Both the position numbers and the translations under genes were made by a program. Below the pieces are notes generated by a model. It saw only the letters and a list, made by a program, of their open reading frames with translations. It made no database searches and was not told the DNA's origin. A DNA stretch of 57,400 nt from Gemmatimonadales bacterium (GTDB taxonomy: Bacteria; Gemmatimonadota; Gemmatimonadetes; Longimicrobiales; Gaopeijiaceae), in assembly GCA_007695225.1 (NCBI GenBank), contig REED01000089.1, positions 1 through 57,400 on the forward strand, given 5' to 3'. Shown in pieces: positions 37,267-45,983 of this stretch. Every line of letters starts with the position of its first letter. Position 1 is the stretch's first letter.

Positions 37267-38622
37267 TCAGGAGGCCCCTTGAGAAGGCGTCAGCAACGGA
37301 GGGGCATGCGTACCCACGGGGAGTCGACCCACCGAATGGTACCGGAAACCGGTCGCCTCCATGCGATGGGCGGAATATAGATTTCGACCATCCACCACCA
37401 GATTCCCTCGCATGGAGTCCCGGATCCGCTGGAAATCGGGATGCCGGTAGGGATGCCATTCCGTGTGGATGAGAAGGGCGTCAGCTCCCTCCAGGGCATC
37501 GTAATTGGTGGCGGTATAGTCGACGCTGTCCCCGAGATAGTGGCGCTCGGCCTCCTCCATGGCGGCCGGATCGTGGGCCGCTACCGTCCCACCCCGCTCC
37601 AGGATGCCCCGGATGGTCACCAGGCTGGGCGCCTCCCGCATGTCATCCGTATTGGGCTTGAACGAGAGACCCCAGACCGCGAACCGCCGACCTTCCAGAT
37701 CGGACCCGAATTCCCGGATCACCGTTTCCAGCACGAAGCGTTTGGCGGCCTCGTTCACCGACTCCACCGCTTCCAGGATGCCAGGATCCACGTCCGCCTC
37801 CGCCAGGGTTCGGATGAGGGCCTTCACATCCTTGGGAAAACAGGACCCGCCGTACCCGATCCCGGGAAAGAGGAAGGAGGCACCGATACGATTGTCACTT
37901 CCCACTCCCATCCGCACCTTTCCCACATCCGCGCCTGTGCGCTCACACAGGCCGGCGATCATGTTCATGAAGGAGATCCGAGTGGCCAGCATCGCGTTGG
38001 CGGCGTACTTGGTGATCTCCGCTGACGCCACGTCCATGGTGAGCACCTGATTCCCGGTCCGCAGGAAGGGCTGGAAGAGTTCCTGGAGTTCCCGAGCCAC
38101 CTCGGGGTCATCCACCCCGAGAATGATGCGATCCGGCTTCATGAAGTCATCCAACGCCGCCCCTTCCTTCAGGAACTCCGGGTTGGAACAGACGTGCACC
38201 GGATGAACCGTCTCGGCCTCGATGGCCGCCCGCACCCGGGCCGCTGTCCCCACCGGAACGGTGCTCTTGGTGATGACGATTCGCTCCCCGTCCATGCTCC
38301 GGCCGATTCCCTGGGCCACCTTCAGGACATGTTTCAGATCAGCCGAGCCGTCCTCCCCTGGAGGCGTCCCCACGGCGATGAAGAGGACCCGGGAAGCCCG
38401 CACCGCCTGATCGAGATCGGTGGAGAAGGTGAGACGGCCCGATGCCACGTTTTCCTTGACCAGAGGCTCGAGCCCGGGCTCATAGATGGGGATCCGGCCC
38501 TTCCGAAGTCCCTGGATCTTCTCCTCGTCGATGTCGACGCAGATGACGTCGTTCCCCGAGTGGGCCAGTGCCGCTCCCACCACAAGGCCCACATACCCCG
38601 TTCCGATCACCGCGACCTTCAT
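37267..38622 (-). CDS. UDP-glucose 6-dehydrogenase
   Basis: Oxidises UDP-glucose to UDP-glucuronate using two NAD. The 451-residue protein starts with the NAD motif GTGYVGLVVG, has the catalytic Cys261 in GYGGSCFPKDVKAL, Lys206 in EITKYAAN, and the UDP-binding C-terminal domain (WGLSFKPNTDDMREAPS). Length and motifs match UGD rather than the UDP-ManNAc type. It overlaps the second dehydrogenase gene by 4 bases (ATGA). UDP-glucuronate feeds acidic surface polysaccharides. Confidence 0.94.
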   Translation of the reverse strand: MKVAVIGTGYVGLVVGAALAHSGNDVICVDIDEEKIQGLRKGRIPIYEPGLEPLVKENVASGRLTFSTDLDQAVRASRVLFIAVGTPPGEDGSADLKHVLKVAQGIGRSMDGERIVITKSTVPVGTAARVRAAIEAETVHPVHVCSNPEFLKEGAALDDFMKPDRIILGVDDPEVARELQELFQPFLRTGNQVLTMDVASAEITKYAANAMLATRISFMNMIAGLCERTGADVGKVRMGVGSDNRIGASFLFPGIGYGGSCFPKDVKALIRTLAEADVDPGILEAVESVNEAAKRFVLETVIREFGSDLEGRRFAVWGLSFKPNTDDMREAPSLVTIRGILERGGTVAAHDPAAMEEAERHYLGDSVDYTATNYDALEGADALLIHTEWHPYRHPDFQRIRDSMRGNLVVDGRNLYSAHRMEATGFRYHSVGRLPVGTHAPPLLTPSQGAS

Positions 38623-40028
38623 CCGTTCTCCCTCCCAGCCTTGGCCTGGACCGTCCCGTCCTCGGCCTTGATGATCCAGCTTCCAACCCGATCCCCGTGC
38701 ATCTCAGGCACTTCCGTTGCCCGGCGCGCAACCACATTTCGGGAGTCCACCAGCGCTCGTGAGTGGGTCACGATGAGGTCCACATCCAGCGCCGAATGGT
38801 CTGTGACCAAAACCACCGCATCCGCAACCTTGAGTTGCTCCCGGTCCAAGGAAACCGAGCGGAAGCTCCGTCCCTCCTCGGCGAACTCGGGGACCATGGG
38901 ATCGTGGTAGCGCACTTCCGCCCCCAGGCGCTCCAGTTCGGCGATGATGGCCATGGCCGGTGACTCTCGGATGTCCGAGACATCGGGCTTGTAGGCGACA
39001 CCGACGATGAGGACGATGGAGCCGTTCACGCTCCTCCTCCCCTCGTTCAGGGCCTCCTGCACCTTCCGCACCACGAAGTGGGGCATCTCGGCATTCACTT
39101 CCGAGGCCAGTTCGATGAAACGGGCCCGGTAGTCCAGGGTCCGCATCTTCCAGGAGAGGTAGTGGGGGTCCACCGGGATGCAGTGCCCCCCGAGGCCGGG
39201 TCCTGGGGTGAAGCGCATGAAACCGAAGGGCTTCGTGTCCGCAGCCTCGATGACTTCCCAGATATCGACATCCAGGCGGTCGGCAATCTGGGCGGTTTCA
39301 TTGACCAAGGCGATGTTCACCGCCCGAAAGGTGTTTTCCAGCAGCTTGGTCATTTCCGCCGCCTCCGTAGAGGAGACCGGGACCATGCGATCGATGAAGC
39401 GAGAATAAGCCGCCACCCCCGCACGAACGCAGACCGGGGTCATCCCCCCGATGACCTTAGGGGTGTTCCGCGTGGTCCAGACGGGGTTTGCCGGATCCAC
39501 CCGCTCCGGAGAGAAACAGACCATGACATCCCGCCCTGGCTCCATCCCCCGCTCCTTGAGGAGAGGGACCAGCACGTCCCGGGTGGTCCCGGGATAGGTG
39601 GTGGACTCCAAGATGACCAACTGACCCGGACGGAGCGCCTCCGCCACCGCACGTCCCGCCGCCAGGATATGCGAGATGTCCGGATCCCTGGTCTTGGAAA
39701 GAGGTGTGGGCACGCAGATGGAGACCACGTCGCATTCCGCCAGTCGGGAGAAGTCCAGGGTGGCTTCAAGCCGCCCTTCCTCCCGCAACCGCCGAACGCG
39801 TTCCCCATCCACATCCCCAACGTGGGACTCCCCCGCATTGATCCCCTCCACCACCCGGGGATTGACGTCGAAGCCCAGCGCGGAGAGCCCTGGGCTCTCA
39901 CCTACCTCCACCGCAAGGGGCAGCCCCACATACCCCATTCCCACCACCCCGAAGGTGAGAGGGTCTTCAGAGAAGTGTCGTTCCACTTCCCCCGGGGCTG
40001 GACGGCCCCCTTCTGTAGCACTCGTCAT
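38619..40028 (-). CDS. UDP-N-acetyl-hexosamine (WecC/TviB-type) dehydrogenase
   Basis: Nucleotide-sugar dehydrogenase of 469 residues with NAD motif GMGYVGLPLAVEV, catalytic Cys283 in GLGGHCIPVDPHYLSWK and C-terminal motif GVAYKPDVSDIRESPA. The GHCIPVDP form is typical of WecC/TviB enzymes, which oxidise UDP-N-acetyl-mannosamine or -glucosamine to uronic acids. Which sugar it takes cannot be told. It overlaps hemD and the UDP-glucose dehydrogenase gene by 4 bases each, which puts a haem gene and two sugar dehydrogenases in one coupled unit. Confidence 0.93.
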   Translation of the reverse strand: MTSATEGGRPAPGEVERHFSEDPLTFGVVGMGYVGLPLAVEVGESPGLSALGFDVNPRVVEGINAGESHVGDVDGERVRRLREEGRLEATLDFSRLAECDVVSICVPTPLSKTRDPDISHILAAGRAVAEALRPGQLVILESTTYPGTTRDVLVPLLKERGMEPGRDVMVCFSPERVDPANPVWTTRNTPKVIGGMTPVCVRAGVAAYSRFIDRMVPVSSTEAAEMTKLLENTFRAVNIALVNETAQIADRLDVDIWEVIEAADTKPFGFMRFTPGPGLGGHCIPVDPHYLSWKMRTLDYRARFIELASEVNAEMPHFVVRKVQEALNEGRRSVNGSIVLIVGVAYKPDVSDIRESPAMAIIAELERLGAEVRYHDPMVPEFAEEGRSFRSVSLDREQLKVADAVVLVTDHSALDVDLIVTHSRALVDSRNVVARRATEVPEMHGDRVGSWIIKAEDGTVQAKAGRENG

Positions 40029-40864
40029 TTGCTCACTCCCAGAGTCCGAGCCATGGCTCTCGCCAAGGCCGGAAGTGTCGCCTCTTCAGGAATCTCGTCC
40101 ACTCGAAGTCCCGCCTTCCGGGTCGCCTCGGCGGTGACGGGACCGATCACCCCCACCCGCACGGTTCGCGGCCACGACCCTCCCCCCCCGTCTGCCCACG
40201 TGGCCCCAAGCAAGCAGGCGGCCCGTCCCGACGTGAGCGTCACCCCCTGCACCCTCTCCCGCCGCACCGCCTGGCAAAGCGCCTCGGCTCCGGCATGATC
40301 CTCCACCACTCGGTAGGCGGTAACAACATCGATATTGCCACCCAACTCACGAACCCCTTCGGCTAGCACGTCACGTGCCACCTCAGCTCGCGGAAGCAGG
40401 ATCCGACGCCCCGCACCCAAGGCACCCCGCTCTCGCAGCGCCTGCAGCAGGTCTTCGGCCGTGTACCGCGTCGGAATCAGATCGGCTGGAAGGCCCGCCT
40501 GCTCGAGGGCTGTCGCCGTTGCCTGTCCCACCGCCGCGACATGAAGGCCCCCGGCCTGCAACACCTGCGGACTCCCCCCGGCCCTCTCCACTGCGTCCAG
40601 GAAGGGGGTGATCACATTCCTGGAGGTAATCACAATCCAGGCATACGGGGGCAATTCCCCCCTTTTCACCGCACCAACGAGGCGTTTTGCAGCAGCGTTC
40701 AGGGCACCCGGGGACATGGGTGGCGCCAGCGCCATGAGGGGGAAGGAAACGGGGCGCATCCCTTCCCGGCGAAGCCACTGGGAGAGACGATCCTCCCCCG
40801 CGCCTTCCTCCTCCGGCCGGGTTACGGCGACGGTTGGCGCTTGTGGGCGGGGTCCGGAGGACAT
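40025..40864 (-). CDS. hemD: uroporphyrinogen-III synthase HemD
   Basis: HemD cyclises hydroxymethylbilane to uroporphyrinogen III. The 279-residue protein has the weakly conserved HemD two-domain pattern: VITSRNVITPFLDAV, VAAVGQATATALEQAG, ILLPRAEVARDVL, VTAYRV and VIGPVTAEATRKAG. The ATG at 40864 starts directly before VAVTRP; the open frame upstream runs into a hairpin-rich gap and has no signal. hemC, the usual partner, is not in the window. HemD is a divergent family, so the call rests on several motifs together. Confidence 0.9.
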   Translation of the reverse strand: MSSGPRPQAPTVAVTRPEEEGAGEDRLSQWLRREGMRPVSFPLMALAPPMSPGALNAAAKRLVGAVKRGELPPYAWIVITSRNVITPFLDAVERAGGSPQVLQAGGLHVAAVGQATATALEQAGLPADLIPTRYTAEDLLQALRERGALGAGRRILLPRAEVARDVLAEGVRELGGNIDVVTAYRVVEDHAGAEALCQAVRRERVQGVTLTSGRAACLLGATWADGGGGSWPRTVRVGVIGPVTAEATRKAGLRVDEIPEEATLPALARAMARTLGVSK

Positions 40865-40913
40865 CAGGGAGGGACCTTGCGTGAGGGAGAGACGATGTAG
40901 GGGGAACCCAAAG

Positions 40914-40948
40914 CGGCCCCCTGGAGGCGATACGCATCCAGGGGGCCG
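40914..40948 (-). terminator. 12-bp hairpin between rpmB and hemD, possible terminator
   Basis: A perfect 12-bp inverted repeat (CGGCCCCCTGGA at 40914-40925, TCCAGGGGGCCG at 40937-40948) encloses 11 bases. It lies about 75 bases after the rpmB stop and 50 before the hemD start. The minus-strand bases after it read CTTTGGGTTCC, not a real U-run. It may end ribosomal transcription before hemD or fold in the hemD leader. Confidence 0.45.
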
Positions 40949-41021
40949 AAGGGGCAACCCCTCAAGACAAGGGCCGCCAGCCGAGTACCGGGCGAAGGCC
41001 CGAAAAGAGGGGGACTCGCCG

Positions 41022-41240
41022 TCAGACCTCCGCAGGCGGACGGGTCGCCGGAGCCTTGCGGACCTTCCCGGCGGAAATGCAGGAGGTGCAGACCCGCACC
41101 CGCTGCCGCACTCCATCATCCCCCAGGATTCGAACGCTCTGGAGGTTGGGGAGCCATCTCCGCTTGGTCTTGTTGTTGGCGTGACTCACCCGGTTCCCCG
41201 TGGAGGGCCGCTTTCCGCACACCCAGCATACTCTAGCCAT
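41022..41240 (-). CDS. rpmB: 50S ribosomal protein L28
   Basis: L28 binds 23S rRNA in the large subunit. The 72-residue protein has the family start [16 protein letters not shown] and [15 protein letters not shown]. Cysteines in CWVC and CTSC make it the zinc-ribbon (C+) form. The ATG at 41240 has AAGGA 7 bases upstream; the ATG just before it (41243) is too close. It lies 52 bases after the small unknown gene, at the far end of the ribosomal cluster. Confidence 0.97.
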   Translation of the reverse strand: MARVCWVCGKRPSTGNRVSHANNKTKRRWLPNLQSVRILGDDGVRQRVRVCTSCISAGKVRKAPATRPPAEV

Positions 41241-41292
41241 CATTCCATCCTTGAAAGGCGGAGCCTGTAACTCCTGCCGTCAACGGTCGTCG

Positions 41293-41808
41293 TCAGTTAC
41301 CGGAGGGAGGATCCTGTGCCTCTTCGGGCACCCGGATCGCCACCTCATCGGCTTCGATGTAGGTCTGGGCAAAGGCGGCCATATCACGGGCATCCGGGGG
41401 AATCACCCCCTGGTTCACCCAGGCATCCAGAACCTCGTCATCCATCTCATGGACAACGCCGGTGATCCGGACGTCATCGCCCTCCTCCACCAGGAAGCCG
41501 GTTTCCGCCAGTTCGGGACCGATCCGGGCAAGGTAGATGTTGCCGTCCGGGAACTCGAACCAGAATGCCTGGAGACCGAGGTTGGAAGCCACCTCCACGT
41601 ACGGAAGCCGGACCCGTTCCCCAACGACCTCCGATGACCGGGTCTGGAAGACCTCCAGGCTCAACTCCATTACCGGTTCTTCCTCCTCGGCCACCGGAAT
41701 CTCGGTGGGTTGCGCCGTCACCGAAAGCCAGTAGACGAACCCGGCAACGGTGAGGAATGCCACAATCATGAGGGGGAGGGACAGCTTACTGCCGGTGCCG
41801 TGGGCCAT
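41293..41808 (-). CDS. membrane-anchored protein of unknown function
   Basis: 171-residue protein, not recognised. One membrane helix at about 9-29 (LSLPLMIVAFLTVAGFVYWL) has a short cytoplasmic tail before it. The outer part is acidic: a Glu-rich linker (VAEEEEPV), then a compact beta-rich domain at about 50-165 whose strands (VRLPYVEVA, FWFEFPDG, IYLARIG, VRITGVVHEMD) suggest an OB-like barrel. No catalytic motif is seen. It starts 19 bases after rplQ in the same direction and so is probably cotranscribed with the ribosomal genes. Confidence 0.7.
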   Translation of the reverse strand: MAHGTGSKLSLPLMIVAFLTVAGFVYWLSVTAQPTEIPVAEEEEPVMELSLEVFQTRSSEVVGERVRLPYVEVASNLGLQAFWFEFPDGNIYLARIGPELAETGFLVEEGDDVRITGVVHEMDDEVLDAWVNQGVIPPDARDMAAFAQTYIEADEVAIRVPEEAQDPPSGN

Positions 41809-41827
41809 GAGTTACGTTCTCCTGGAG

Positions 41828-42193
41828 TTACGCGTCTGTCCGCTCGACGAGTTCGATCAACGCCATCTCCGCGGCATCACCCTTCCGGTGCCCCAGCTTC
41901 AGGATCCGGGTGTATCCCCCCGGACGTTCCTGAAAACGGGGTGCGATGTCAGTGAAGAGCTTCCCCAGCACCTCCCGGTCCGCTACGTGCCTGGCTGCGA
42001 GCCGCCGGGAATGCAGATCACCCCTGCGCGCCATCGTGATGAGTCGCTCCGCGTAGGGACGCAACTCCTTGGCCTTGGCTGTAGTGGTCTCGATCCGCTC
42101 ATGCCGGAACAGGCTCGTGGCCATGTTCCGCAGCGTGGCCTTCCGATGGCTGGCCGTGCGAGAGAGACTGCGCCCTTTTTTGCGATGCCGCAT
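41828..42193 (-). CDS. rplQ: 50S ribosomal protein L17
   Basis: L17 sits near the peptide exit tunnel. The 121-residue protein has the family start [19 protein letters not shown] and the [21 protein letters not shown] motif. The ATG at 42193 is the family start, with CAGGA 9-10 bases upstream; a TTG three codons earlier is unlikely. It follows rpoA, the usual last pair of the alpha operon. Confidence 0.98.
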   Translation of the reverse strand: MRHRKKGRSLSRTASHRKATLRNMATSLFRHERIETTTAKAKELRPYAERLITMARRGDLHSRRLAARHVADREVLGKLFTDIAPRFQERPGGYTRILKLGHRKGDAAEMALIELVERTDA

Positions 42194-42259
42194 GGTCGTC
42201 AATCCTGACTAGAGCTACCGATATATCATGCACGAGAGACAAAGTCTACTCGTGGGCGC

Positions 42260-43309
42260 CTATTCGTCCCCGCCGTCCACTGGCTGGGCTTGCTCTTCCT
42301 CAATGAAGAAGAGCTGTCCTTCGTCGCCCTCCTTCACCTTCATGCCGAAGCGGAGGCTGTGCTCCGCGAGGAAGTCCTGGATTTCCTTCAACGACTTCTT
42401 TCCGAAGTTCTCGATGTCAAGCATCTGGTCCTCCGTCCTCTGGATGAGTTCCCCCAGGGTACGGATGTTCTCCTTCTGGAGGGAGTTCCGTGACCGGACG
42501 GAAAGCTCTGCGAGATCCTCGATGGGTCGCCCAAAGAGATCGCGAACCCGATCCGAGACCGGCACCGCTCCCTCGGGGGCCACTTGCGGAACCCCGTCCT
42601 CACCGAAGTAGAGGAGATACTCCAGGTGCTTGCGGACCAGGGCCGCCGCAGTCCTCACCGCCGCCTCCGGGGAGAGGGACCCATCCGTCTCCACGTGGAG
42701 GGTGAGCTGGTCAAAGTCGGTCCGCTGCCCCACGCGGGTCTCCCTGACCTCGAAATTGGCCCGCCGCACCGGATTGTAGACGGAGTCGATACGGACCAGG
42801 TCCACCGGGGCACCCTTCTCCACCACGTGCTGGTCGGCCAGGGCGAACCCACGCCCCTTGTTCACGCGGAGCTCCATGTGGAACTCCCGCTCTTCCTGGA
42901 GCGTCAGGATGTGGTGGCCGGGGAAGAGGACCTCCACACCGGCCTTCGTGGTGATGTCCCCTGCCGTCACCGCCCCCGCTTTCGAGGTATTGATCTCCAG
43001 CGTGGCCTCATCCACATCGTCATCGAGGAGGACCACCAGCGTCTTCAGGTTCTGGATGACCTGGTGCACATCCTCTACTACCCCTTGGATGGTCTGATGC
43101 TCATGGACCACCCCATCGATGCGAAAGGACCAGACTGCAGCGCCCCGCAGGGACGAAAGCAGCACCCTTCGCACCGAGTTTCCCAGCGTATGGGCGAAAC
43201 CCCGCTCGAGGGGCTCCACGACGAACTGTCCGATGCGCCCACCCTCCAATGTACGGACGGTCTCCACTTTCTCCGGAAGTACCAGTCCGGTCAGATCAAT
43301 CTCCACCAT
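42260..43309 (-). CDS. rpoA: RNA polymerase subunit alpha
   Basis: Alpha subunit, which dimerises to start polymerase assembly and binds UP elements. The 349-residue protein has the N-terminal dimerisation domain (about 15-235, with FAHTLGNSVRRVLL) and the C-terminal domain (about 265-330, with NSLQKENIRTLGELI and NFGKKSLKEI). Length is normal and it sits between rpsD and rplQ as expected. A short acidic tail follows the C-terminal domain. Confidence 0.99.
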   Translation of the reverse strand: MVEIDLTGLVLPEKVETVRTLEGGRIGQFVVEPLERGFAHTLGNSVRRVLLSSLRGAAVWSFRIDGVVHEHQTIQGVVEDVHQVIQNLKTLVVLLDDDVDEATLEINTSKAGAVTAGDITTKAGVEVLFPGHHILTLQEEREFHMELRVNKGRGFALADQHVVEKGAPVDLVRIDSVYNPVRRANFEVRETRVGQRTDFDQLTLHVETDGSLSPEAAVRTAAALVRKHLEYLLYFGEDGVPQVAPEGAVPVSDRVRDLFGRPIEDLAELSVRSRNSLQKENIRTLGELIQRTEDQMLDIENFGKKSLKEIQDFLAEHSLRFGMKVKEGDEGQLFFIEEEQAQPVDGGDE

Positions 43310-43356
43310 ATCCTCCAGTGCCCGGGGGGCGCCTCAGCATTGCGGAATCCCTGCGT

Positions 43357-43992
43357 CTACTTGGAGTACAACTCGACGATGAGCTGTTCCTGGATCTCGG
43401 CCGAGATGTCGTCCCGGGTGGGCTTGCGCACCATCCGGGCCACCCGGTTCTTCTGATCCAGAGTGAGCCACTCCACCAGGCTGGGGCGCGTACGGGAGGT
43501 GAGAGCGCCTTCCACGACCGCCAACTCCTGGGACTTGGTCCGGATGGCGATGTCGTCACCGGGCTTAACGAAGTAAGACGGAATGTCCACCAGCGTGCCG
43601 TTGACCTGTACATGGCGATGCCGGACGAGCTGTCGCGCCTGACTCCTGCTCTGGGCGAAGCCCAGGCGAAAGACGACGTTGTCCAGCCGCGTCTCTAGGC
43701 CCACCAGGAGGTTCTCACCCGTCATACCCTCCTGAGACGCCGCGCGCTCGAAGAGGTTGCGGAACTGCCGTTCCTGCAAGCCATACATCCGCTTCACCTT
43801 CTGCTTCTCGCGAAGCTGGACGGCATAATCGGACTGCTTGCGGCGACGTGCCTGGGCGGGACCATGCTGTCCCGGAGGATATGCCCGACGTTCGATGGGG
43901 CATTTCTCCGTGTAGCACTTTGTGCCCTTGAGAAAGAGCTTCTGCCCCTCGCGGCGGCAGAGCTTACAAACGGGACCGGTATAACGAGCCAT
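43357..43992 (-). CDS. rpsD: 30S ribosomal protein S4
   Basis: S4 nucleates 30S assembly. The 211-residue protein has the zinc-binding (C+) N-terminus with Cys9, Cys12, Cys26 and Cys31, and the S4 RNA-binding domain (RLDNVVFRLGFAQSRSQARQ, VNGTLVDIPSY). It follows rpsK and precedes rpoA in the alpha operon order. In many bacteria S4 represses this operon, but no leader binding site was identified here. Confidence 0.99.
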   Translation of the reverse strand: MARYTGPVCKLCRREGQKLFLKGTKCYTEKCPIERRAYPPGQHGPAQARRRKQSDYAVQLREKQKVKRMYGLQERQFRNLFERAASQEGMTGENLLVGLETRLDNVVFRLGFAQSRSQARQLVRHRHVQVNGTLVDIPSYFVKPGDDIAIRTKSQELAVVEGALTSRTRPSLVEWLTLDQKNRVARMVRKPTRDDISAEIQEQLIVELYSK

Positions 43993-44108
43993 CTAGAAAC
44001 CTGTTCAGACCCAGTGAGTGCTTCTGGAAAATGAGGTCGGAGACAGGCTGCTGCCCGCCTCCGCTCCCCTGCGTCCTTCCGACATATCCCTGCTTCCCTT
44101 CCCCGCCT

Positions 44109-44501
44109 TCAAACCCGGCGCTTCTTCGGCGGCCGGCACCCATTGTGGGGAAGCGGAGTCACATCCTGAATCGCCTTGACCTGCAGCCCCGCTGCCGCGA
44201 GAGCCTGGATGGCAGATTCCCGCCCGGAACCGGGCCCCTGGACTCGGACATCCACCTTCCGCACACCCAGCGCGTAGGCCTCTTTCCCCGCCAGCTCCGC
44301 TGCCATGGTGGCGGCGAAGGGGGTGGACTTCTTGGAGCCCTTGAACCCGGCCTTTCCGGCGCTGGACCATGCCACCACGTCCCCCTTGGAGTCGGCGATG
44401 GTCACGAGGGTGTTATTGAAGGACGCCTTGATATGGGCGACGCCCTCGGCCTCCACCGTCTTCTTCCCGCGACGAGAGCGGGTCTGCTTCTTGTTGGCCA
44501 A
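44109..44501 (-). CDS. rpsK: 30S ribosomal protein S11
   Basis: S11 sits on the 30S platform. The 130-residue protein has the family motif [15 protein letters not shown] and the C-terminus [18 protein letters not shown]. It has a basic N-terminal tail. It is separated from rpsM by 108 bases and from rpsD by 116 bases; both gaps hold no gene or clear signal. Confidence 0.99.
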   Translation of the reverse strand: MANKKQTRSRRGKKTVEAEGVAHIKASFNNTLVTIADSKGDVVAWSSAGKAGFKGSKKSTPFAATMAAELAGKEAYALGVRKVDVRVQGPGSGRESAIQALAAAGLQVKAIQDVTPLPHNGCRPPKKRRV

Positions 44502-44609
44502 GCGAACCTTCCTTGCCGATATCGTACGTGAGGTCGTTTTGGACCCCCTGCGGCTCTGGGAATCGATTTCCCTGCCGGGGCGACCCCAAAGAGGCCGGCC
44601 CAGGAGCGC

Positions 44610-44990
44610 CTACTTCTTCGGGGCCTTCTTCTTGCCAGCGATGGCCTTCCGCTTCCCCTTGTGGGTGCGGGCATTCGTGTGTGTCCGCTGCCCTCGCACG
44701 GGGAGGCCCCGTCGATGCCGGATCCCCCGATAACACCCGATGTCCATGAGCCTCTTGATGTTCATGGAGGTCTCCGTTCGGAGCGCCCCCTCCACCTTGA
44801 AGCTGGACTCAATCTCCCGTCGGATGCGACTCACATCCTCCTCGGAGAGATCCTGGGTGCGGAGCGTCCGGTCTACACCGGCAGCCTCCAGCAGCTTGAT
44901 CGCCCGAGAGCGCCCCACCCCGTAGATATAGGTGAGGGCAATCTCGATTCGCTTGTTCCTGGGGAGGTCTACTCCCGAAATGCGTGCCAT
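44610..44990 (-). CDS. rpsM: 30S ribosomal protein S13
   Basis: S13 contacts the P-site tRNA and the 50S in bridges B1a/b. The 126-residue protein starts [20 protein letters not shown] and ends in the basic [20 protein letters not shown] tail that reaches the tRNA. It is 39 bases after rpmJ, in the normal rpmJ-rpsM-rpsK order. Confidence 0.99.
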   Translation of the reverse strand: MARISGVDLPRNKRIEIALTYIYGVGRSRAIKLLEAAGVDRTLRTQDLSEEDVSRIRREIESSFKVEGALRTETSMNIKRLMDIGCYRGIRHRRGLPVRGQRTHTNARTHKGKRKAIAGKKKAPKK

Positions 44991-45029
44991 GTGCTCTCTT
45001 CCTTCGTATCGGACGCGGGCCCGGGGAGC

Positions 45030-45146
45030 CTATCCCTGCCGCTGCTTGTGGCGAGGGTTCCGCTTGCAGATGATCCGCACTACGCCGCGACGGCGGACCA
45101 CCTTGCAGTGTTCGCAGATGGGTTTAACGCTGCTTCGTACCTTCAT
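45030..45146 (-). CDS. rpmJ: 50S ribosomal protein L36
   Basis: A 38-residue gene, the smallest in the window. The protein is basic and starts [17 protein letters not shown]. Cys11, Cys14, Cys27 and His33 form the zinc site of the C+ form of L36. It lies between map (60 bases away) and rpsM (39 bases), the standard position. Its size and spacing make it easy to miss. infA, which normally lies between map and rpmJ, is not present there. Confidence 0.96.
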   Translation of the reverse strand: MKVRSSVKPICEHCKVVRRRGVVRIICKRNPRHKQRQG

Positions 45147-45206
45147 TGGGTCCTCACCGTCCGTTCGTTGCAGAGCTTGGAAGTATAACCCTTTGAACCC
45201 ATCGAC

Positions 45207-45983
45207 TCAAGGGATCGAGGGTACTGCACCTTCAGATGCCGTGAGAATCCGTGGTCCCTCGGCGGTGACGGCCACAGTATGCTCACAATGGGCCGAAAGG
45301 GAGTCGTCGGAAGTGGACATGGTCCATCGGTCCGACAGCGTCCGAATCCGCCAGGTACCTACGGCGATCATGGGCTCAATGGCCAGAACCATCCCTTCCC
45401 GAAGGAGGGGCCCTTCCCCGGGCCGTCCGAGGTTCGGGACCTGAGGGTCCTCGTGGACCTGCCGTCCCACCCCATGGCCCACCAGGTCGCGGATGATATT
45501 GAAGCCGGTACCTTCCACCACCGACTCCACCGCATGCCCGATATCTCCCACATGGTTCCCGGGCACCGCCGCAGCGATGGCGCGGTCCAGGGACCGCCGC
45601 GTCACCTCCACGAGGCGGCGGGCATCTTCACCGATATCGCCTACCTCAAAGGTCCGGGCGGAATCCCCACACCACCCGTCGAGCTTGACCCCCACATCGA
45701 TGGAAATGATGTCCCCATCCGCCAACCTCCGCGTCGCGCTGGGAATCCCGTGCACGACCTCTTCATTGATGGATGTACACAGGGTTCCGGGGAAGCCGTA
45801 GAGCCCCTTGAAGATGGGGACCGCACCGTCGTGGGAGCGGATGAACGTCTCGGCAAAGGTGTCGAGGTCCAGAGTACTGACCCCTGGCTCCACCCGGGAC
45901 TCGAGCTCAGTGAAAAGAGCCGCGATGATGGCGCCACTCTTTGCCATCTGGTCCAATTCCGGGGTGCTCTTCAACTCGATCAA
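45207..45983 (-). CDS. map: methionine aminopeptidase, type I
   Basis: Removes the N-terminal methionine of nascent proteins. The 258-residue protein has the five metal ligands: Asp in SIDVGVKLDGWCGDSARTF (two aspartates), His in GHGVGRQVHEDP, Glu in LAIEPMI and Glu in HCEHTVAVT. Length fits type Ia. It overlaps adk by 4 bases (ATGA) and sits in the secY-adk-map order. Confidence 0.98.
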   Translation of the reverse strand: MIELKSTPELDQMAKSGAIIAALFTELESRVEPGVSTLDLDTFAETFIRSHDGAVPIFKGLYGFPGTLCTSINEEVVHGIPSATRRLADGDIISIDVGVKLDGWCGDSARTFEVGDIGEDARRLVEVTRRSLDRAIAAAVPGNHVGDIGHAVESVVEGTGFNIIRDLVGHGVGRQVHEDPQVPNLGRPGEGPLLREGMVLAIEPMIAVGTWRIRTLSDRWTMSTSDDSLSAHCEHTVAVTAEGPRILTASEGAVPSIP

